64,000 nucleotides of DNA from Candidatus Hadarchaeales archaeon (lineage in GTDB: Archaea > Hadarchaeota > Hadarchaeia > Hadarchaeales > WYZ-LMO6): the NCBI GenBank assembly GCA_038736355.1, contig JAVYML010000002.1:248001-312000 (forward strand), given 5' to 3'. The first letter of the stretch is position 1. Each line of letters opens with the position of its first letter. The notes beneath the pieces were generated by a model that made no database searches, was not told the origin of the DNA, and saw only the letters and a program-made list of their open reading frames with translations. Both the position numbers and the translations under genes were made by a program. Positions 25,000 through 34,158 of this stretch are shown here, piece by piece.

Positions 25000-25818
25000 T
25001 TACAAACGGACGGGGATCCCTCTTTTGGCTAGAAACTCCTTGACTTCCCTTATTCCATACTTCCCGTAATGGAAGATACTGGCGGCCAAGGCTGCCGAAG
25101 CCCCTGTCTCCCGAAAAACCTCATACATGTGCTCTGGCGATCCGCATCCACCCGAAGCTATGACAGGAATGCTTACCCTCTCGCTGACCACCCTGGTGAG
25201 GAGGAGGTCGTAGCCAAGCGTGGTTCCATCCCTATCCATGCTCGTGAGGAGAATTTCTCCCGCCCCCCTTTCTTCGGCTTCCATGGCCCATTTCACCGCA
25301 TCCACTCCCGTGAATTCTTTTCCTCCATAGATGGAGCACTCAAACCATACCGGACCTTCGGGGGTTTCCACCACCACTCTCTCTTCTTCCCCCTTCCTCG
25401 CCCTCCTCCTCTTCGCATCTATTGCCACCACGCAGGCCTGGCTTCCGAAGGTTTCAGCCAACTGGGTAATCAAGGAGGGATTTTTGAGGGCTGCCGTGTT
25501 CACCGCTATCTTGTCCGCTCCGGCGTTGAAGACCTTGCGGGCATCTTCCACACTCCTTATCCCACCCCCCACGGTTAGAGGGACAAAGACTTCCTCCGAG
25601 GTCTTCTCGACCACATGAACCATGGTTTCCCTTCTCTCCCTGCTGGCGGTTATGTCCAAGAAAACTATCTCGTCCGCCCCTTCCCTATAATACTTGGCCG
25701 CCAGTTCCCAAGGAATTCCAGCATATTTTATCTGCTCAAACTCCACCCCCTTCACCACCCTACCCATGGGCACGGCTAGGTCGCAATCCAGGCAGGGTAT
25801 TATCCGCTTACAGAGCAT
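25000..25818 (-). CDS. hisF: Imidazole glycerol phosphate synthase, cyclase subunit HisF
   Basis: A 272-residue TIM barrel that uses ammonia from HisH to form imidazole glycerol phosphate and AICAR. Catalytic aspartates appear in IIPCLDCDL and LTSMDRDGT, and phosphate loops in TVGGGIRS and VIASGGCGS. It overlaps hisH by 11 bases. Other histidine genes are not in the window. Confidence 0.97.
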   Translation of the reverse strand: MLCKRIIPCLDCDLAVPMGRVVKGVEFEQIKYAGIPWELAAKYYREGADEIVFLDITASRERRETMVHVVEKTSEEVFVPLTVGGGIRSVEDARKVFNAGADKIAVNTAALKNPSLITQLAETFGSQACVVAIDAKRRRARKGEEERVVVETPEGPVWFECSIYGGKEFTGVDAVKWAMEAEERGAGEILLTSMDRDGTTLGYDLLLTRVVSERVSIPVIASGGCGSPEHMYEVFRETGASAALAASIFHYGKYGIREVKEFLAKRGIPVRL

Positions 25819-26419
25819 CCAAAACCTCCAAAAAATTCTTGAGGATCCTCAACCCGAAGGGACCGCTTTTCTCTGGGTGGAACTGGGTTCCGAAGAGGTT
25901 ATCCTTCCAAACGGCAGCGCAGACTTCCGTTCCGTAATCCGCCGTCGCCACCACTTCTTCTTCCTCAGAAGGCACTGGATGATAGGAATGGACGAAATAG
26001 GCGTACCCGCCTTCCAGTCCCCGAAGGAGGGGGGAATCCCTTGTCTTTTCGACGTAGTTCCATCCCATATGCGGGAGCCTCTCCTTGGTGGGTATTTTCT
26101 CCACCCTTCCCTTGAGGAGGCCCAGTCCCTTCTTCCCCTCCGCCTCCTCCGAACCCTCAAACATCACTTGCATACCCAAGCATATACCCAGGAGGGGAAG
26201 ACCTTCCCCGGCCATCTCCTTTATCACCCCCTCGAAGGGAGCCAGTTTCTCCATACCTTTCCCGAAGGCACCCACTCCTGGTATGATCAGGCCCTTTCCC
26301 CCTTCCAATTGGTCCGGGGAAGTCACCAGGAAAGGTTCCCCTCCCACCTCCTTCACGGCATTAAAAACGCTCCTCAGGTTGCCCATTCCATAGTCCAAAA
26401 TCATTACTTTTTTCCCCAT
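25808..26419 (-). CDS. hisH: Imidazole glycerol phosphate synthase, glutaminase subunit HisH
   Basis: A 203-residue class I glutamine amidotransferase. The nucleophile is in [10 protein letters not shown] and the His-Glu pair in [10 protein letters not shown]. The N terminus [18 protein letters not shown] is the usual HisH start. It forms a heterodimer with the HisF encoded immediately downstream. A TATA-like ATTTTTAAG stretch (about 26434-26443) lies between it and the divergent aminotransferase gene. Confidence 0.97.
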   Translation of the reverse strand: MGKKVMILDYGMGNLRSVFNAVKEVGGEPFLVTSPDQLEGGKGLIIPGVGAFGKGMEKLAPFEGVIKEMAGEGLPLLGICLGMQVMFEGSEEAEGKKGLGLLKGRVEKIPTKERLPHMGWNYVEKTRDSPLLRGLEGGYAYFVHSYHPVPSEEEEVVATADYGTEVCAAVWKDNLFGTQFHPEKSGPFGLRILKNFLEVLDAL

Positions 26420-26466
26420 CCTCTCCAGCAGAACTATTTTTAAGTGAAGGTCTAAAAGTTAGGCTG

Positions 26467-27822
26467 ATGGTTTTTCGTCCGAAATGGGCGAGACGGCCCA
26501 AGGTGAGGGTTCCCATCCCTGGTCCTAAAGCTAGGGCTATCATCGAAAGGGATGAGAAGGTGATGTCTCCCTCCTATACCCGTTCCGAGCCCGTGGTGGC
26601 GAGCGAGGGATGGGGGTGTTACGTGAAGGATGTGGATGGGAATGTCTTTCTCGACATGAGCTCGGGGATGTTCGTTCTGAACTATGGATACTCCAACCCG
26701 AGGCTCATCAGGGCTGCTAAAGAACAGCTCGGGAAGCTAACCCATTTCGCCGGCACGGACTTCTATTACGAGGCCCAGGTGGAGCTGGCAGAACGCCTCA
26801 CCAAAATCACTCCCGGAAACTTTTCCAAGAGGGTCTACTTGGGGAATTCCGGGGCAGAAGCCGTTGAAGCCGCCTTGAAATGCGTGAGGTGGCACACCCG
26901 TAGACCGAGGATCATCTCCTTCTTGGGGGCCTTCCATGGCAGGACCTACGGGGCCATGAGCCTTTCCTCCTCCAACGTCCTCCATCACAGGTACTTCTTC
27001 CCACTGGTGCCGGGGGTAAGCTTCATGCCCTATCCCTACTGCTACCGATGTCTCTTCAAGCAGAGCTATCCCGGATGTGATTTCCTATGCATAGAGTTCA
27101 TAAGGGAGTACCTCAGGAGGGTGATACCTCCCGAGGAAGTGGCAGGGGTGATCATAGAGCCCATTCAGGGAAATTCAGGATACATCATCCCCCCTCCGGA
27201 GTATTTGCCCATGCTGAAGGAGCTGTGTGATGAATACGGATGGATACTGATAGCCGACGAGATCCAGACGGGCTTGGGCAGGAGCGGAAAGATGTTCGCC
27301 GTGGAGCACTGGAACGTGGTACCCGAAATCATCTGTTTGGCCAAAGCCCTTTCCGGTGGAATAGCTCCCATAGGGGCCACCATAGCCAGCTCCGAAGTGA
27401 TGGACTGGGAACCCGGCGCCCACGCCTCCACCTTCGGTGGGAACCTAGTGGCCTGTGCGGCTGCGATAGAGGGCCTGAAACTGTTGGAGGAAAAGAAGCT
27501 GGTGGAGAGGGCCAGAAAACTGGGGGAGTTTTCCCTCCGTTACCTTCAGGAAATGGAAGAGGAATTCCCCATCATAGGGGAAGTGAGGGGGAAGGGGCTG
27601 ATGTTGGCGGTGGAGTTCGTGAGGGAGAAGAAGAACAAAATGGACGGGACGAAGGAAAGGGAGATGGTCATCCAGGCAACTCTGAAAAGGGGTGCCATTT
27701 TCTTCCGCGGAGGTAGATCCGCCATCAGAATAGCCCCCCCGTTGATCATCTCCAAGGAAGAACTGGAGATGGGTCTCAACATCCTAAGGGAAGCGGTGAA
27801 GGAGGTATCGGAGAAGTGCTGA
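26467..27822 (+). CDS. Class III PLP-dependent aminotransferase (or related amino-acid racemase)
   Basis: A 451-residue fold-type I PLP enzyme. LIADEIQTGLGRSGKMFA and LAKALSGGIAPIGA carry the PLP aspartate and Schiff-base lysine. An insert with YPYCYRCLFKQSYPGCDFLC (four cysteines) is seen in an archaeal/4-aminobutyrate aminotransferase-like branch. That branch also contains amino-acid racemases, so the exact reaction is uncertain. The stop overlaps the lysA start as TGATG, which suggests a role with lysine or diaminopimelate. A TATA-like TTTTTAAGTG lies 25 bases upstream. Confidence 0.88.
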   Translation: MVFRPKWARRPKVRVPIPGPKARAIIERDEKVMSPSYTRSEPVVASEGWGCYVKDVDGNVFLDMSSGMFVLNYGYSNPRLIRAAKEQLGKLTHFAGTDFYYEAQVELAERLTKITPGNFSKRVYLGNSGAEAVEAALKCVRWHTRRPRIISFLGAFHGRTYGAMSLSSSNVLHHRYFFPLVPGVSFMPYPYCYRCLFKQSYPGCDFLCIEFIREYLRRVIPPEEVAGVIIEPIQGNSGYIIPPPEYLPMLKELCDEYGWILIADEIQTGLGRSGKMFAVEHWNVVPEIICLAKALSGGIAPIGATIASSEVMDWEPGAHASTFGGNLVACAAAIEGLKLLEEKKLVERARKLGEFSLRYLQEMEEEFPIIGEVRGKGLMLAVEFVREKKNKMDGTKEREMVIQATLKRGAIFFRGGRSAIRIAPPLIISKEELEMGLNILREAVKEVSEKC

Positions 27823-29123
27823 TGCTCAAACCCCACTTCCGAGTGAATTCCTCCGGACATCTGGTCTGTGGAGGAATAGACACGGTGGAGCTCTGCGAGG
27901 AGTTCGGAACTCCCCTCTATGTCATGGACGAAGAACGTATAAGAGACAACTACCGCAGGTTCCTCAAGGCCTTCTCCAAAAGGAGGAAGGTGCGTCTCTG
28001 TTATGCCCTCAAGGCCAACTCCAATTCAGCCGTGGTTAGGGTCCTGGCCACGGAGGGGGCTGGAGCGGATGTCAGTTCGGAGAACGAATTGAGGATAGCC
28101 CTCCGGGCAGGTATCCCCGGAGAAAAAATGGTTTTCAACGGCAACCTGAAAACCCAGGAGGAGCTGAGGCTGGCCCTGAAACATGGGGTAACCATCAACA
28201 TCGACAATTTCCAGGAGCTGGAAGTGGTGGAGAGACTGGCAGGGAAGATGAAAACGGAGGCGAGAATAAGCTTCAGGATAAATCCCAACATCAGGGCCCC
28301 CACCCATCCCTATATCGCCACGGGACTGAGGGAGAGCAAGTTCGGTTTCGATGTGGAGAGCGGGGAAGCCTTAGAGGCCTACCGAAGGGCCAGGCAAATG
28401 AAAAACCTGAAGATCGTGGGTATCCATGCCCACATAGGCTCCCAGATCCTGGATCCCTCACCCTTCGTGGAGGAGGCGGAAAAGGTGATGGAGGTGGTGG
28501 CCAAACTACACGGGATGGGGATAGAGCTCGATTTTGTCGATCTGGGGGGAGGGGTGGGTATCCCCTATCGCCCGGAGGAAAGGGAGGTGAACCTGGAGGA
28601 GTTGGCGGAAAGGGTAGTGTCCGTGGTGAAAAGGGTGGAAGAGGAGAAGGGGATGGAAGAACACCTGCTGGTTTTCGAACCGGGAAGGTACATAGTGGGG
28701 GACGCCGGCATCCTCCTCGCCAGAGTAGAGTACACGAAGGAAAGGAAGGGGCTCCCCCGCTGGATTTCCCTCGATGCCGGAATGAATGCCCTCATAAGGC
28801 CTGCCCTGTACGGTGCCTACCATCATATAGAACTCGCCAACAAAATGGATCAAAAGAACGATACCCTAACCAATGTAGCGGGCCCCCTCTGCGAATCGGG
28901 AGATTTTTTGGGGAAGGAGAGACTCCTACCCAAGGCGGAAAGGGGGGATCTGGCGGTGATCTTCGACGTGGGGGCCTACGGGCTCTCCATGTCCAACCAA
29001 CACACGGCCAAACCCAGACCTGCCATGGTGATGGTAAAGGGGGGGAAGGCCGCCTTGGTAAGGAAGAGGGAAACCTTCAGGGACCTCGTTAGGCTCGACC
29101 TCCTCCCACCCTGGCTCAAGTGA
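27822..29123 (+). CDS. lysA: Diaminopimelate decarboxylase
   Basis: About 433 residues, starting at ATG 27822 overlapping the previous stop. It has the alanine-racemase-like barrel with PLP lysine in CYALKANSNSAVV, GIHAHIGSQI, and the dimer-partner motif GPLCESGDFLG with the active-site cysteine. It removes CO2 from meso-diaminopimelate to give lysine, implying lysine synthesis by the DAP route. Its 3' end overlaps the convergent endonuclease Q gene by 8 bases. Confidence 0.95.
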   Translation: MLKPHFRVNSSGHLVCGGIDTVELCEEFGTPLYVMDEERIRDNYRRFLKAFSKRRKVRLCYALKANSNSAVVRVLATEGAGADVSSENELRIALRAGIPGEKMVFNGNLKTQEELRLALKHGVTINIDNFQELEVVERLAGKMKTEARISFRINPNIRAPTHPYIATGLRESKFGFDVESGEALEAYRRARQMKNLKIVGIHAHIGSQILDPSPFVEEAEKVMEVVAKLHGMGIELDFVDLGGGVGIPYRPEEREVNLEELAERVVSVVKRVEEEKGMEEHLLVFEPGRYIVGDAGILLARVEYTKERKGLPRWISLDAGMNALIRPALYGAYHHIELANKMDQKNDTLTNVAGPLCESGDFLGKERLLPKAERGDLAVIFDVGAYGLSMSNQHTAKPRPAMVMVKGGKAALVRKRETFRDLVRLDLLPPWLK

Positions 29124-30351
29124 AGTCTCCCAACGTCCGCTGTCCCATCTTCTTGGAAAGATGGGGTGGAAGCTCCAACCTGCCATACCTTCCCCCTCCT
29201 CCGGGAAAGACCTTCAGTTCCTGCTTGCGGAAGGCAAGAATGAGCTCCGAGAGTTCCCTCCCCACCACCTCCCCTATCTCTTCGGGGGGGGCGTCCACAA
29301 GGACTTCTATCTCGGATCCAAATCTCTCCACCAGCTTCCTCCAGCTCTCCCTCACCCTGGGATCCCTGACCTCCGCCCCCATTCCCAAGGCGAGGATTTC
29401 CGCCAGCGGTGCCACGCGGAGGTAGGGGGGCCGATGGGGGGGTGAAAGGGGTTCGGGCAAATCGGCGAGCTCGTTCACCCTGTCCCAAACACCCTTTTTT
29501 ATCCAACCACCACAATCGTTGCATCTCCATCCGAGTTCTTTGGCCCTTTCCAGCCCGAACTGTTTGAAACATCTCGAGCAGGCGGTCCTGTGGTACTTTC
29601 CCAACCTGGGATCGAACCCCACGTTCAAAAGCACACACCTCCCTCCCCTCCTCTCCAACGCCCTCCTTACCTCCTCGAAAGTGGGTTCTTCGATACCAAA
29701 CCTGTTGAACTCCCTTCCCAGTCTCTCGGGCCAGGGACTGTGGGAATCGCTGTTGGAGAGGAAGGTCAAACGTGAGAGCTCGGAGATGCGATCTGCCATG
29801 TAAGTATCCGCACTCAATCCCAGCTCCAGAAAAACGATTTTATCCGCCAAATCGGCATAGCATTCCTTCAGACTGTTGAACTCCTTGTACATGCTCGTCC
29901 AAGGGGTGAAGGCATGGGAAGGACCGACCAAGCATCCCACGGAAAGGGCGGCCTCCGCCACCTCGGGGGGAGAGAGATCGACGTGCGGCCTTCCCTCCCT
30001 TTTCAGATCCTCTGTCTTGGAGGAAAACAGCTCCTCCAGCTCCTCCACGGCCGAGAAGGAGGGGAAGAGGAGGAGATGATGTACCTTCCTGTTGTCCTCC
30101 ACCTCACCCGTGAGGAGGAACCTCGTACCGTAACGGGGATGCTCCAGCGTCCCCTCCCCCACCTCCCTCAACCTTTCCCTGACCTCCTCCCTCCACCGGG
30201 GATGGAGGATGTCCCCCGTCCCCACTATGCTCAAACCCTTTAGGGAAGCCTGTTGTGAAATGAGGTCCACTTCCATCTTGGAGGAAGTGCCTCCGGAATA
30301 TTTGGAATGGAGATGCAGATCGGCGGAGAAACCCTTCCCCCAATCGGGCAT
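29116..30351 (-). CDS. Endonuclease Q (PHP-domain deaminated-base endonuclease)
   Basis: A 411-residue member of the family of Pyrococcus EndoQ, which nicks DNA 5' of deoxyuridine, deoxyinosine and abasic sites. The PHP metal site shows ADLHLHSKYSGG near the N terminus, TGEVEDN and SNSDSHSP. A zinc module follows (CSRCFKQFG and CNDCGGW). The protein ends GQRTLGDFT, a match to a C-terminal PCNA-interacting (PIP) motif. A palindromic TATA box CCTTATAAGG (about 30374-30383) lies 25-28 bases before the ATG. PCNA is encoded at 49.7-50.5 kb. Confidence 0.88.
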   Translation of the reverse strand: MPDWGKGFSADLHLHSKYSGGTSSKMEVDLISQQASLKGLSIVGTGDILHPRWREEVRERLREVGEGTLEHPRYGTRFLLTGEVEDNRKVHHLLLFPSFSAVEELEELFSSKTEDLKREGRPHVDLSPPEVAEAALSVGCLVGPSHAFTPWTSMYKEFNSLKECYADLADKIVFLELGLSADTYMADRISELSRLTFLSNSDSHSPWPERLGREFNRFGIEEPTFEEVRRALERRGGRCVLLNVGFDPRLGKYHRTACSRCFKQFGLERAKELGWRCNDCGGWIKKGVWDRVNELADLPEPLSPPHRPPYLRVAPLAEILALGMGAEVRDPRVRESWRKLVERFGSEIEVLVDAPPEEIGEVVGRELSELILAFRKQELKVFPGGGGRYGRLELPPHLSKKMGQRTLGDFT

Positions 30352-30391
30352 TCAAAAATCTTCTTCACCCCTCCTTATAAGGTCCCAAAGC

Positions 30392-30503
30392 TGGTGGGCC
30401 CGGGGCGATTCGAACGCCCGACCACCCGGTCTCCCAGCCAAGCCTATGAGCCTCGCCCGGTCCAGGACCGTCGGGCGCTCTGACCTGGCTGAGCTACGGG
30501 CCC
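30392..30503 (-). tRNA. Elongator tRNA-Met(CAT) with two introns
   Basis: The acceptor stem GGGCCCG (30503-30497) pairs with CGGGCCC (30402-30396), followed by A73 and an encoded CCA. Two introns must be removed to restore the anticodon stem CCCGG/CCGGG. Intron 1 is 20 bases (30471-30452) between positions 30 and 31. Its boundaries pair CGCC with GGCG as a 4-bp helix between 3-base bulges, around a CGGT/ACCG hairpin. Intron 2 is 14 bases (30444-30431) at the usual 37/38 site, with the helix CTCA/TGGG. The mature loop is CTCATAA. Confidence 0.9.
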
Positions 30504-30523
30504 AATTATTCTTGGTCCCCTCC

Positions 30524-30533
30524 GATTTAATCC
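30524..30533 (-). promoter_or_regulatory. Promoter of tRNA-Met
   Basis: GGATTAAATC on the minus strand, centred 25 bases from the tRNA 5' end at 30503. The same ten bases recur in the opposite orientation at 30553-30562 for the next gene. Confidence 0.75.
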
Positions 30534-30552
30534 TTGAGCAAACGAGCGGTTT

Positions 30553-30562
30553 GGATTAAATC
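30553..30562 (+). promoter_or_regulatory. Promoter of the DHH phosphoesterase gene
   Basis: GGATTAAATC, centred about 26 bases before ATG 30584 and an exact inverted copy of the tRNA-Met promoter element. The distance predicts a leaderless mRNA. Confidence 0.7.
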
Positions 30563-30583
30563 TCCCGAGGAGAAAAGGAAAGA

Positions 30584-31570
30584 ATGGTCATTAAGATCCT
30601 GGCCCACGGAGACACGGATGGGGTCTGCTCCGCCGCCCTAGCCAAGGCAAGGTTCCCCAAGGCAGAGGTTTGGTTCACCAGACCCGTGACCCTCCTCAAG
30701 GATCTGGAGGAGGCCCAGGAGGGGGATACCCTCATCATCCTCGATATCGCCATCAACGAGACCCAGAAAGAAGCCATCTTCAAGAGGATGGGGGAACTCT
30801 CCTCCAAGGGGGAGGTCCTTTATATCGATCACCATCCCCTCCCCCCACGCACCCTCAAAAAGGATGTTTCCTGTACCCAGTTCGTACACCAGATCGGGGC
30901 AAGCACCTCCGAGCTCACCTTCAGGCTCTTCCAGCCCTTCCTCGATCCCTACTTGGATCGGGTGGCCCTCTGGGGTGCTATAGGGGACTACTGTGAAGAA
31001 ACGGAGTTCGTGCTGGAGACCCTGAACAAGTACAACCGCCACACCATCTACATGGAGGCCGGTCTCCTAAGCCAAGCACTCGGGGAGGTGCCGGGTGACT
31101 ATCATTACAAGAGGGATGTGGTAGAATTCCTCGCCAAGAACACCCCTCCCATGGAGATCCCGGAGATCGTGGAAAGGGCCATCAAAGCCACCAAGAGGGA
31201 ATGGGAAACTTGGGAATACGTGAAAAAACATGTGGTGAAGGAAGGAAATCTTGCCATGGTACTCGACCTTCCCTCGGGCTCGCTGAGCAAGGCCGCTTTC
31301 CACTGCATCGGGATTACGGGAGCGGACATAGGTCTTGCCACGAGGAGGGGAGAAAAAGAGGTCGACATGAGCCTGAGGAGAAGGGCTGGGGTGAAGATAG
31401 ACTTGAACGAGCTCCTGCGTGGAATCGTGGAGAGGATAGGGGGATCGGGAGGAGGTCATGAGGGAGCCGCAGGGGCTTCCGTACCAATAGAGCTCTTCGA
31501 CCTCTTCCTCGAAACCCTCAAGAAAGAGATCTCTCCCATCCTGGCCAGGGATACCAGTTTAAGGAGATAA
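30584..31570 (+). CDS. DHH/DHHA1 phosphoesterase (RecJ-like)
   Basis: A 328-residue protein. The DHH domain shows ILAHGDTDGVCSAA, LIILDIAIN and VLYIDHHPLP; the DHHA1 domain ends with RIGGSGGGHEGAAGASV. Archaeal relatives include single-strand nucleases such as GAN and HAN and oligoribonucleases. The small size is closer to HAN-like proteins than to GAN, but this is not decisive. It overlaps the convergent ornithine cyclodeaminase-like gene by 12 bases. Confidence 0.85.
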   Translation: MVIKILAHGDTDGVCSAALAKARFPKAEVWFTRPVTLLKDLEEAQEGDTLIILDIAINETQKEAIFKRMGELSSKGEVLYIDHHPLPPRTLKKDVSCTQFVHQIGASTSELTFRLFQPFLDPYLDRVALWGAIGDYCEETEFVLETLNKYNRHTIYMEAGLLSQALGEVPGDYHYKRDVVEFLAKNTPPMEIPEIVERAIKATKREWETWEYVKKHVVKEGNLAMVLDLPSGSLSKAAFHCIGITGADIGLATRRGEKEVDMSLRRRAGVKIDLNELLRGIVERIGGSGGGHEGAAGASVPIELFDLFLETLKKEISPILARDTSLRR

Positions 31571-32551
31571 ATCGAGCTCTATTTCCTCCCCCTTCCCCAG
31601 TCTCTGGGCCTTTCTGTATACCAACCAAGCAACGGCCACATCCTGGATGGCCAAACCTGTGGAATCGAAAAGGGTAATCTCCTCCGGGGAGGTGCGACCA
31701 AGTTTCTTTCCGACCACGATCTCCCCAAGCTCCCCGTATATGTCCTCCTTCCTAAAGAGACCCTTCGAAAAGGGAACGTTCACCTCTCCTGAGTGGAGGG
31801 CCTGCTCCAAGTCGTCCACCACCACTTTGGCACGCCTGAGGAGCTCGGGCTCCATTTCCTGCTTACCCGGAGCATCTGCACCTATGGCGTTGAGGTGGGT
31901 TCCATCCGATATCCACTCGCTCCTCACCAGGGGAACACGGGAGGGGGTGGTGGTTACCACGATGTCGCTATCCCTCACCGCCTCCTCCACTCCTTTCACC
32001 TCCTCCACCTCTATACCGTGCTCTTTTCTCACCTCCTCCGCATACTTCCTCGCCTCCGATGGGTGGGCGGAGACCACCTTTACCTTCTCCACCTCTAACA
32101 CCTCTTTCAGGGCCCTCAGTTGGGCCCTGGCCTGGACCCCTGCCCCTACCATGCCCACCACCCTGCTGTCTTTCCTAGCCAAGTACCTGGCAGCCACCCC
32201 TCCTGCCGCACCCGTTCTGAGGGCAGTGATCAGAGTCCCGCCCATGATGGCCAAAGGAACCCCCGTGGAGGGATCGATCAACAGGATGGTGGCCATTATC
32301 GTGGGTAATCCTCTTTTTGGGTTTCCCGGATGAACGTTGACCACCTTGACCCCAGCCTCTTCCCCCACCTCGAGGTAAGCGGGCATCACCCGGAAGTCCC
32401 CCTCGTACTTGGGAAAGAAGATGTAGGACTTGGGGGGCATCTGCACCTTTCCCTCCCCCTTCTGTCTGAAGGCCTCTTCCACAGCGGCGATGGTCTCACG
32501 CATGGAAAGAAGTTCTTTTATCTCGCTTTCCCGGAGGAGAAGAACTCTCAT
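31559..32551 (-). CDS. Ornithine cyclodeaminase / alanine dehydrogenase family protein
   Basis: About 330 residues from ATG 32551 (MRVLLLRESEIKELLSM). An ATG 26 codons upstream would add an atypical N terminus and lies before the TATA-like sequence TTTTTTAATG (about 32570-32580). The NAD site is VVGMVGAGVQARAQLRAL, and the segment PRTGAAGG-like LRTGAAGGVAARYLA is typical. Members convert ornithine to proline or act as archaeal alanine dehydrogenase, among other amino-acid reactions. The substrate is unresolved. Confidence 0.87.
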   Translation of the reverse strand: MRVLLLRESEIKELLSMRETIAAVEEAFRQKGEGKVQMPPKSYIFFPKYEGDFRVMPAYLEVGEEAGVKVVNVHPGNPKRGLPTIMATILLIDPSTGVPLAIMGGTLITALRTGAAGGVAARYLARKDSRVVGMVGAGVQARAQLRALKEVLEVEKVKVVSAHPSEARKYAEEVRKEHGIEVEEVKGVEEAVRDSDIVVTTTPSRVPLVRSEWISDGTHLNAIGADAPGKQEMEPELLRRAKVVVDDLEQALHSGEVNVPFSKGLFRKEDIYGELGEIVVGKKLGRTSPEEITLFDSTGLAIQDVAVAWLVYRKAQRLGKGEEIELDLSP

Positions 32552-32862
32552 CAGAATCCTTTGGGTAAAAGCATTAAAAAATGACGACAATAGCGGAGGA
32601 TCGAACGAATCGTCCATGAAGGGAAGCAACCTATGTTTCCTCTGGAACCCTTCGAGTTCTCCAGTCCAAGAACACCTATCTCAATATTCGCCTTATTAAA
32701 CGCTGGGAAGAGCTTATCTCGGGGACTTCACATGGGCCCATTTATCCACTTCATAGCAATTCTTTGGTTGTTAGTGTTAATGTAGACCACGACGAACCTG
32801 CGATCAACTCGAGCCTCCTTTCGTGACCGTGGATTCTAATTTCACCTCAGAACTTAGTCAGG
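32552..32862. other. Intergenic stretch between the cyclodeaminase gene and tRNA-Asn
   Basis: No complete gene was found in these 311 bases. Near 32570-32580 is the promoter of the left-hand gene. On the minus strand, 32728-32835 holds a 35-codon open frame without a start, ending FVVVYINTNNQRIAMKWINGPM-like sequence in two halves, directly 3' of the tRNA. It could be a decayed gene fragment left by an integrated element, but no attachment repeat or integrase was seen. Confidence 0.4.
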
Positions 32863-33015
32863 CGCCGGGGAGAGGACTCGAACCTCTGACCGCTCGGTTG
32901 CGGCACCCGGTGCGTCATCCTTTCGATCTTGAGGTTCGTTCTTCATCCACACCGGGTCTAACAGCCGAGCGCTCTACCTGCTGAGCTCTCGGGCTGCGCG
33001 AAGCAGTACCCCGGC
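32863..33015 (-). tRNA. tRNA-Asn(GTT) with two introns
   Basis: GCCGGGG (33015-33009) pairs with CCCCGGC (32870-32864), with G73 at 32863; CCA is not encoded. A 20-base intron (33007-32988) interrupts the gene between positions 8 and 9. CGGG pairs with CCCG between the 3-base bulges GTA and AGA, capped by a CTGC/GCAG hairpin. Removal gives GCCGGGGTAGCTC. A 60-base intron (32958-32899) lies at 37/38 after anticodon GTT, with a strong inner helix ACCCGGTG/CACCGGGT but only three of four pairs in the central helix. Mature arms CTCGG/CCGAG and AGAGG/CCTCT are intact. Confidence 0.9.
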
Positions 33016-33072
33016 ACTCCCCGGCATTTTTCCTTTAACCAACCTTCCATAAAGGCTTAACCCCAGGGAGGT

Positions 33073-34158
33073 TTAGGCCTCCTCTACCTCCTCCAGCTTG
33101 GCGGGTAGGTACTCCTTCACCACATACTCCAGCCCGTACTTGGCAAAGGCCTGCTGTTCTGCCTTTTTGCCCAGCTCCAGCATCTTTTTAATCTCCTCCT
33201 GCCAAAACTTCGAACCATACCTGGGATCCTTTTGCAACTGCTTCAACCTGGCAATATCTATTTCCCTCAGCTTATCCGTTGGAAGATCGTACTCGACGAT
33301 ATCGGTAGCCGTTACCCCTATGAACTTTGCCTTGGGAACGGCGAGCTCATGGTTGACGTAGGCGAGTTTGGCGCTCCCGGAAATAACCACCATCGCTATG
33401 TGGAAACCGAAGGGATCCCCATCCGTGAAGAGGAGGACGGGTAAACCAAGTTCTTCGTTCGCCCTTTTCAGGAATCTCCTCGTCGCCCTGGCCGCCTGCC
33501 CCTTGAGACCAACGATGAGGGCATCGAACTTCTTCCAGGCCTCCTCCTGTACGAGTCTATGGTACATACCCATCGTCTCCACAGCTATTACCCTCTTCGC
33601 CTTGCATTTCACGAATTCCACTTCGTCTATGGTGGGGGGAATGGTGTAACCACCCCTTCCTGCCTTGAGGGCATTGATGGTCACATCCCCCTCTTTAATC
33701 GTCAAATCCCCAAAGACAGCCGCTCCATCCTCCTCAGGCATGAGGGCCAAATCTTCCCTCTTCAGTCCGAGCATGGCCTCCAAATCTTCCACCAAAAGGT
33801 CGGATTCATCCTGATCCTTGAAGGGACCGGGTTCCCATCCCTCTGCAGTATAATACATTTCCCTGAGGGTGGCGAACTTTCCCGCACTTACCAACTCTTT
33901 GCAGAACTCCGCCACGCAAAGGGTTTGGGCGAACTTCTTGACCTGTGCCATGCTCGAAGCCGAGCGGATTTCATACCTTGGCCCCAGCACATAGTATCCG
34001 TGTTCCTCATCGTACACGATGTTGGAGGTTCCGCGGGAGGGAATCTTCAGCTTGGGGGGTTTTCCTTCTCTCAGCTCCTGTAGCACTTCCTTTCCCAGCT
34101 TCTTCAGCACTTCCAAAACCCTTTGTCTCCTTCCTCCTTCCCTACTCTCCCCCTTCAA
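33073..34158 (-). CDS. top6A: DNA topoisomerase VI subunit A
   Basis: A 361-residue Spo11-like subunit that makes the double-strand break. The catalytic tyrosine lies in the [11 protein letters not shown] stretch near residue 98, and the Toprim acidic site in [14 protein letters not shown]. It overlaps the B-subunit gene by 17 bases and ends the operon leuA/cimA, eIF1A, rio1, KH, top6B, top6A. Confidence 0.97.
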   Translation of the reverse strand: MKGESREGGRRQRVLEVLKKLGKEVLQELREGKPPKLKIPSRGTSNIVYDEEHGYYVLGPRYEIRSASSMAQVKKFAQTLCVAEFCKELVSAGKFATLREMYYTAEGWEPGPFKDQDESDLLVEDLEAMLGLKREDLALMPEEDGAAVFGDLTIKEGDVTINALKAGRGGYTIPPTIDEVEFVKCKAKRVIAVETMGMYHRLVQEEAWKKFDALIVGLKGQAARATRRFLKRANEELGLPVLLFTDGDPFGFHIAMVVISGSAKLAYVNHELAVPKAKFIGVTATDIVEYDLPTDKLREIDIARLKQLQKDPRYGSKFWQEEIKKMLELGKKAEQQAFAKYGLEYVVKEYLPAKLEEVEEA

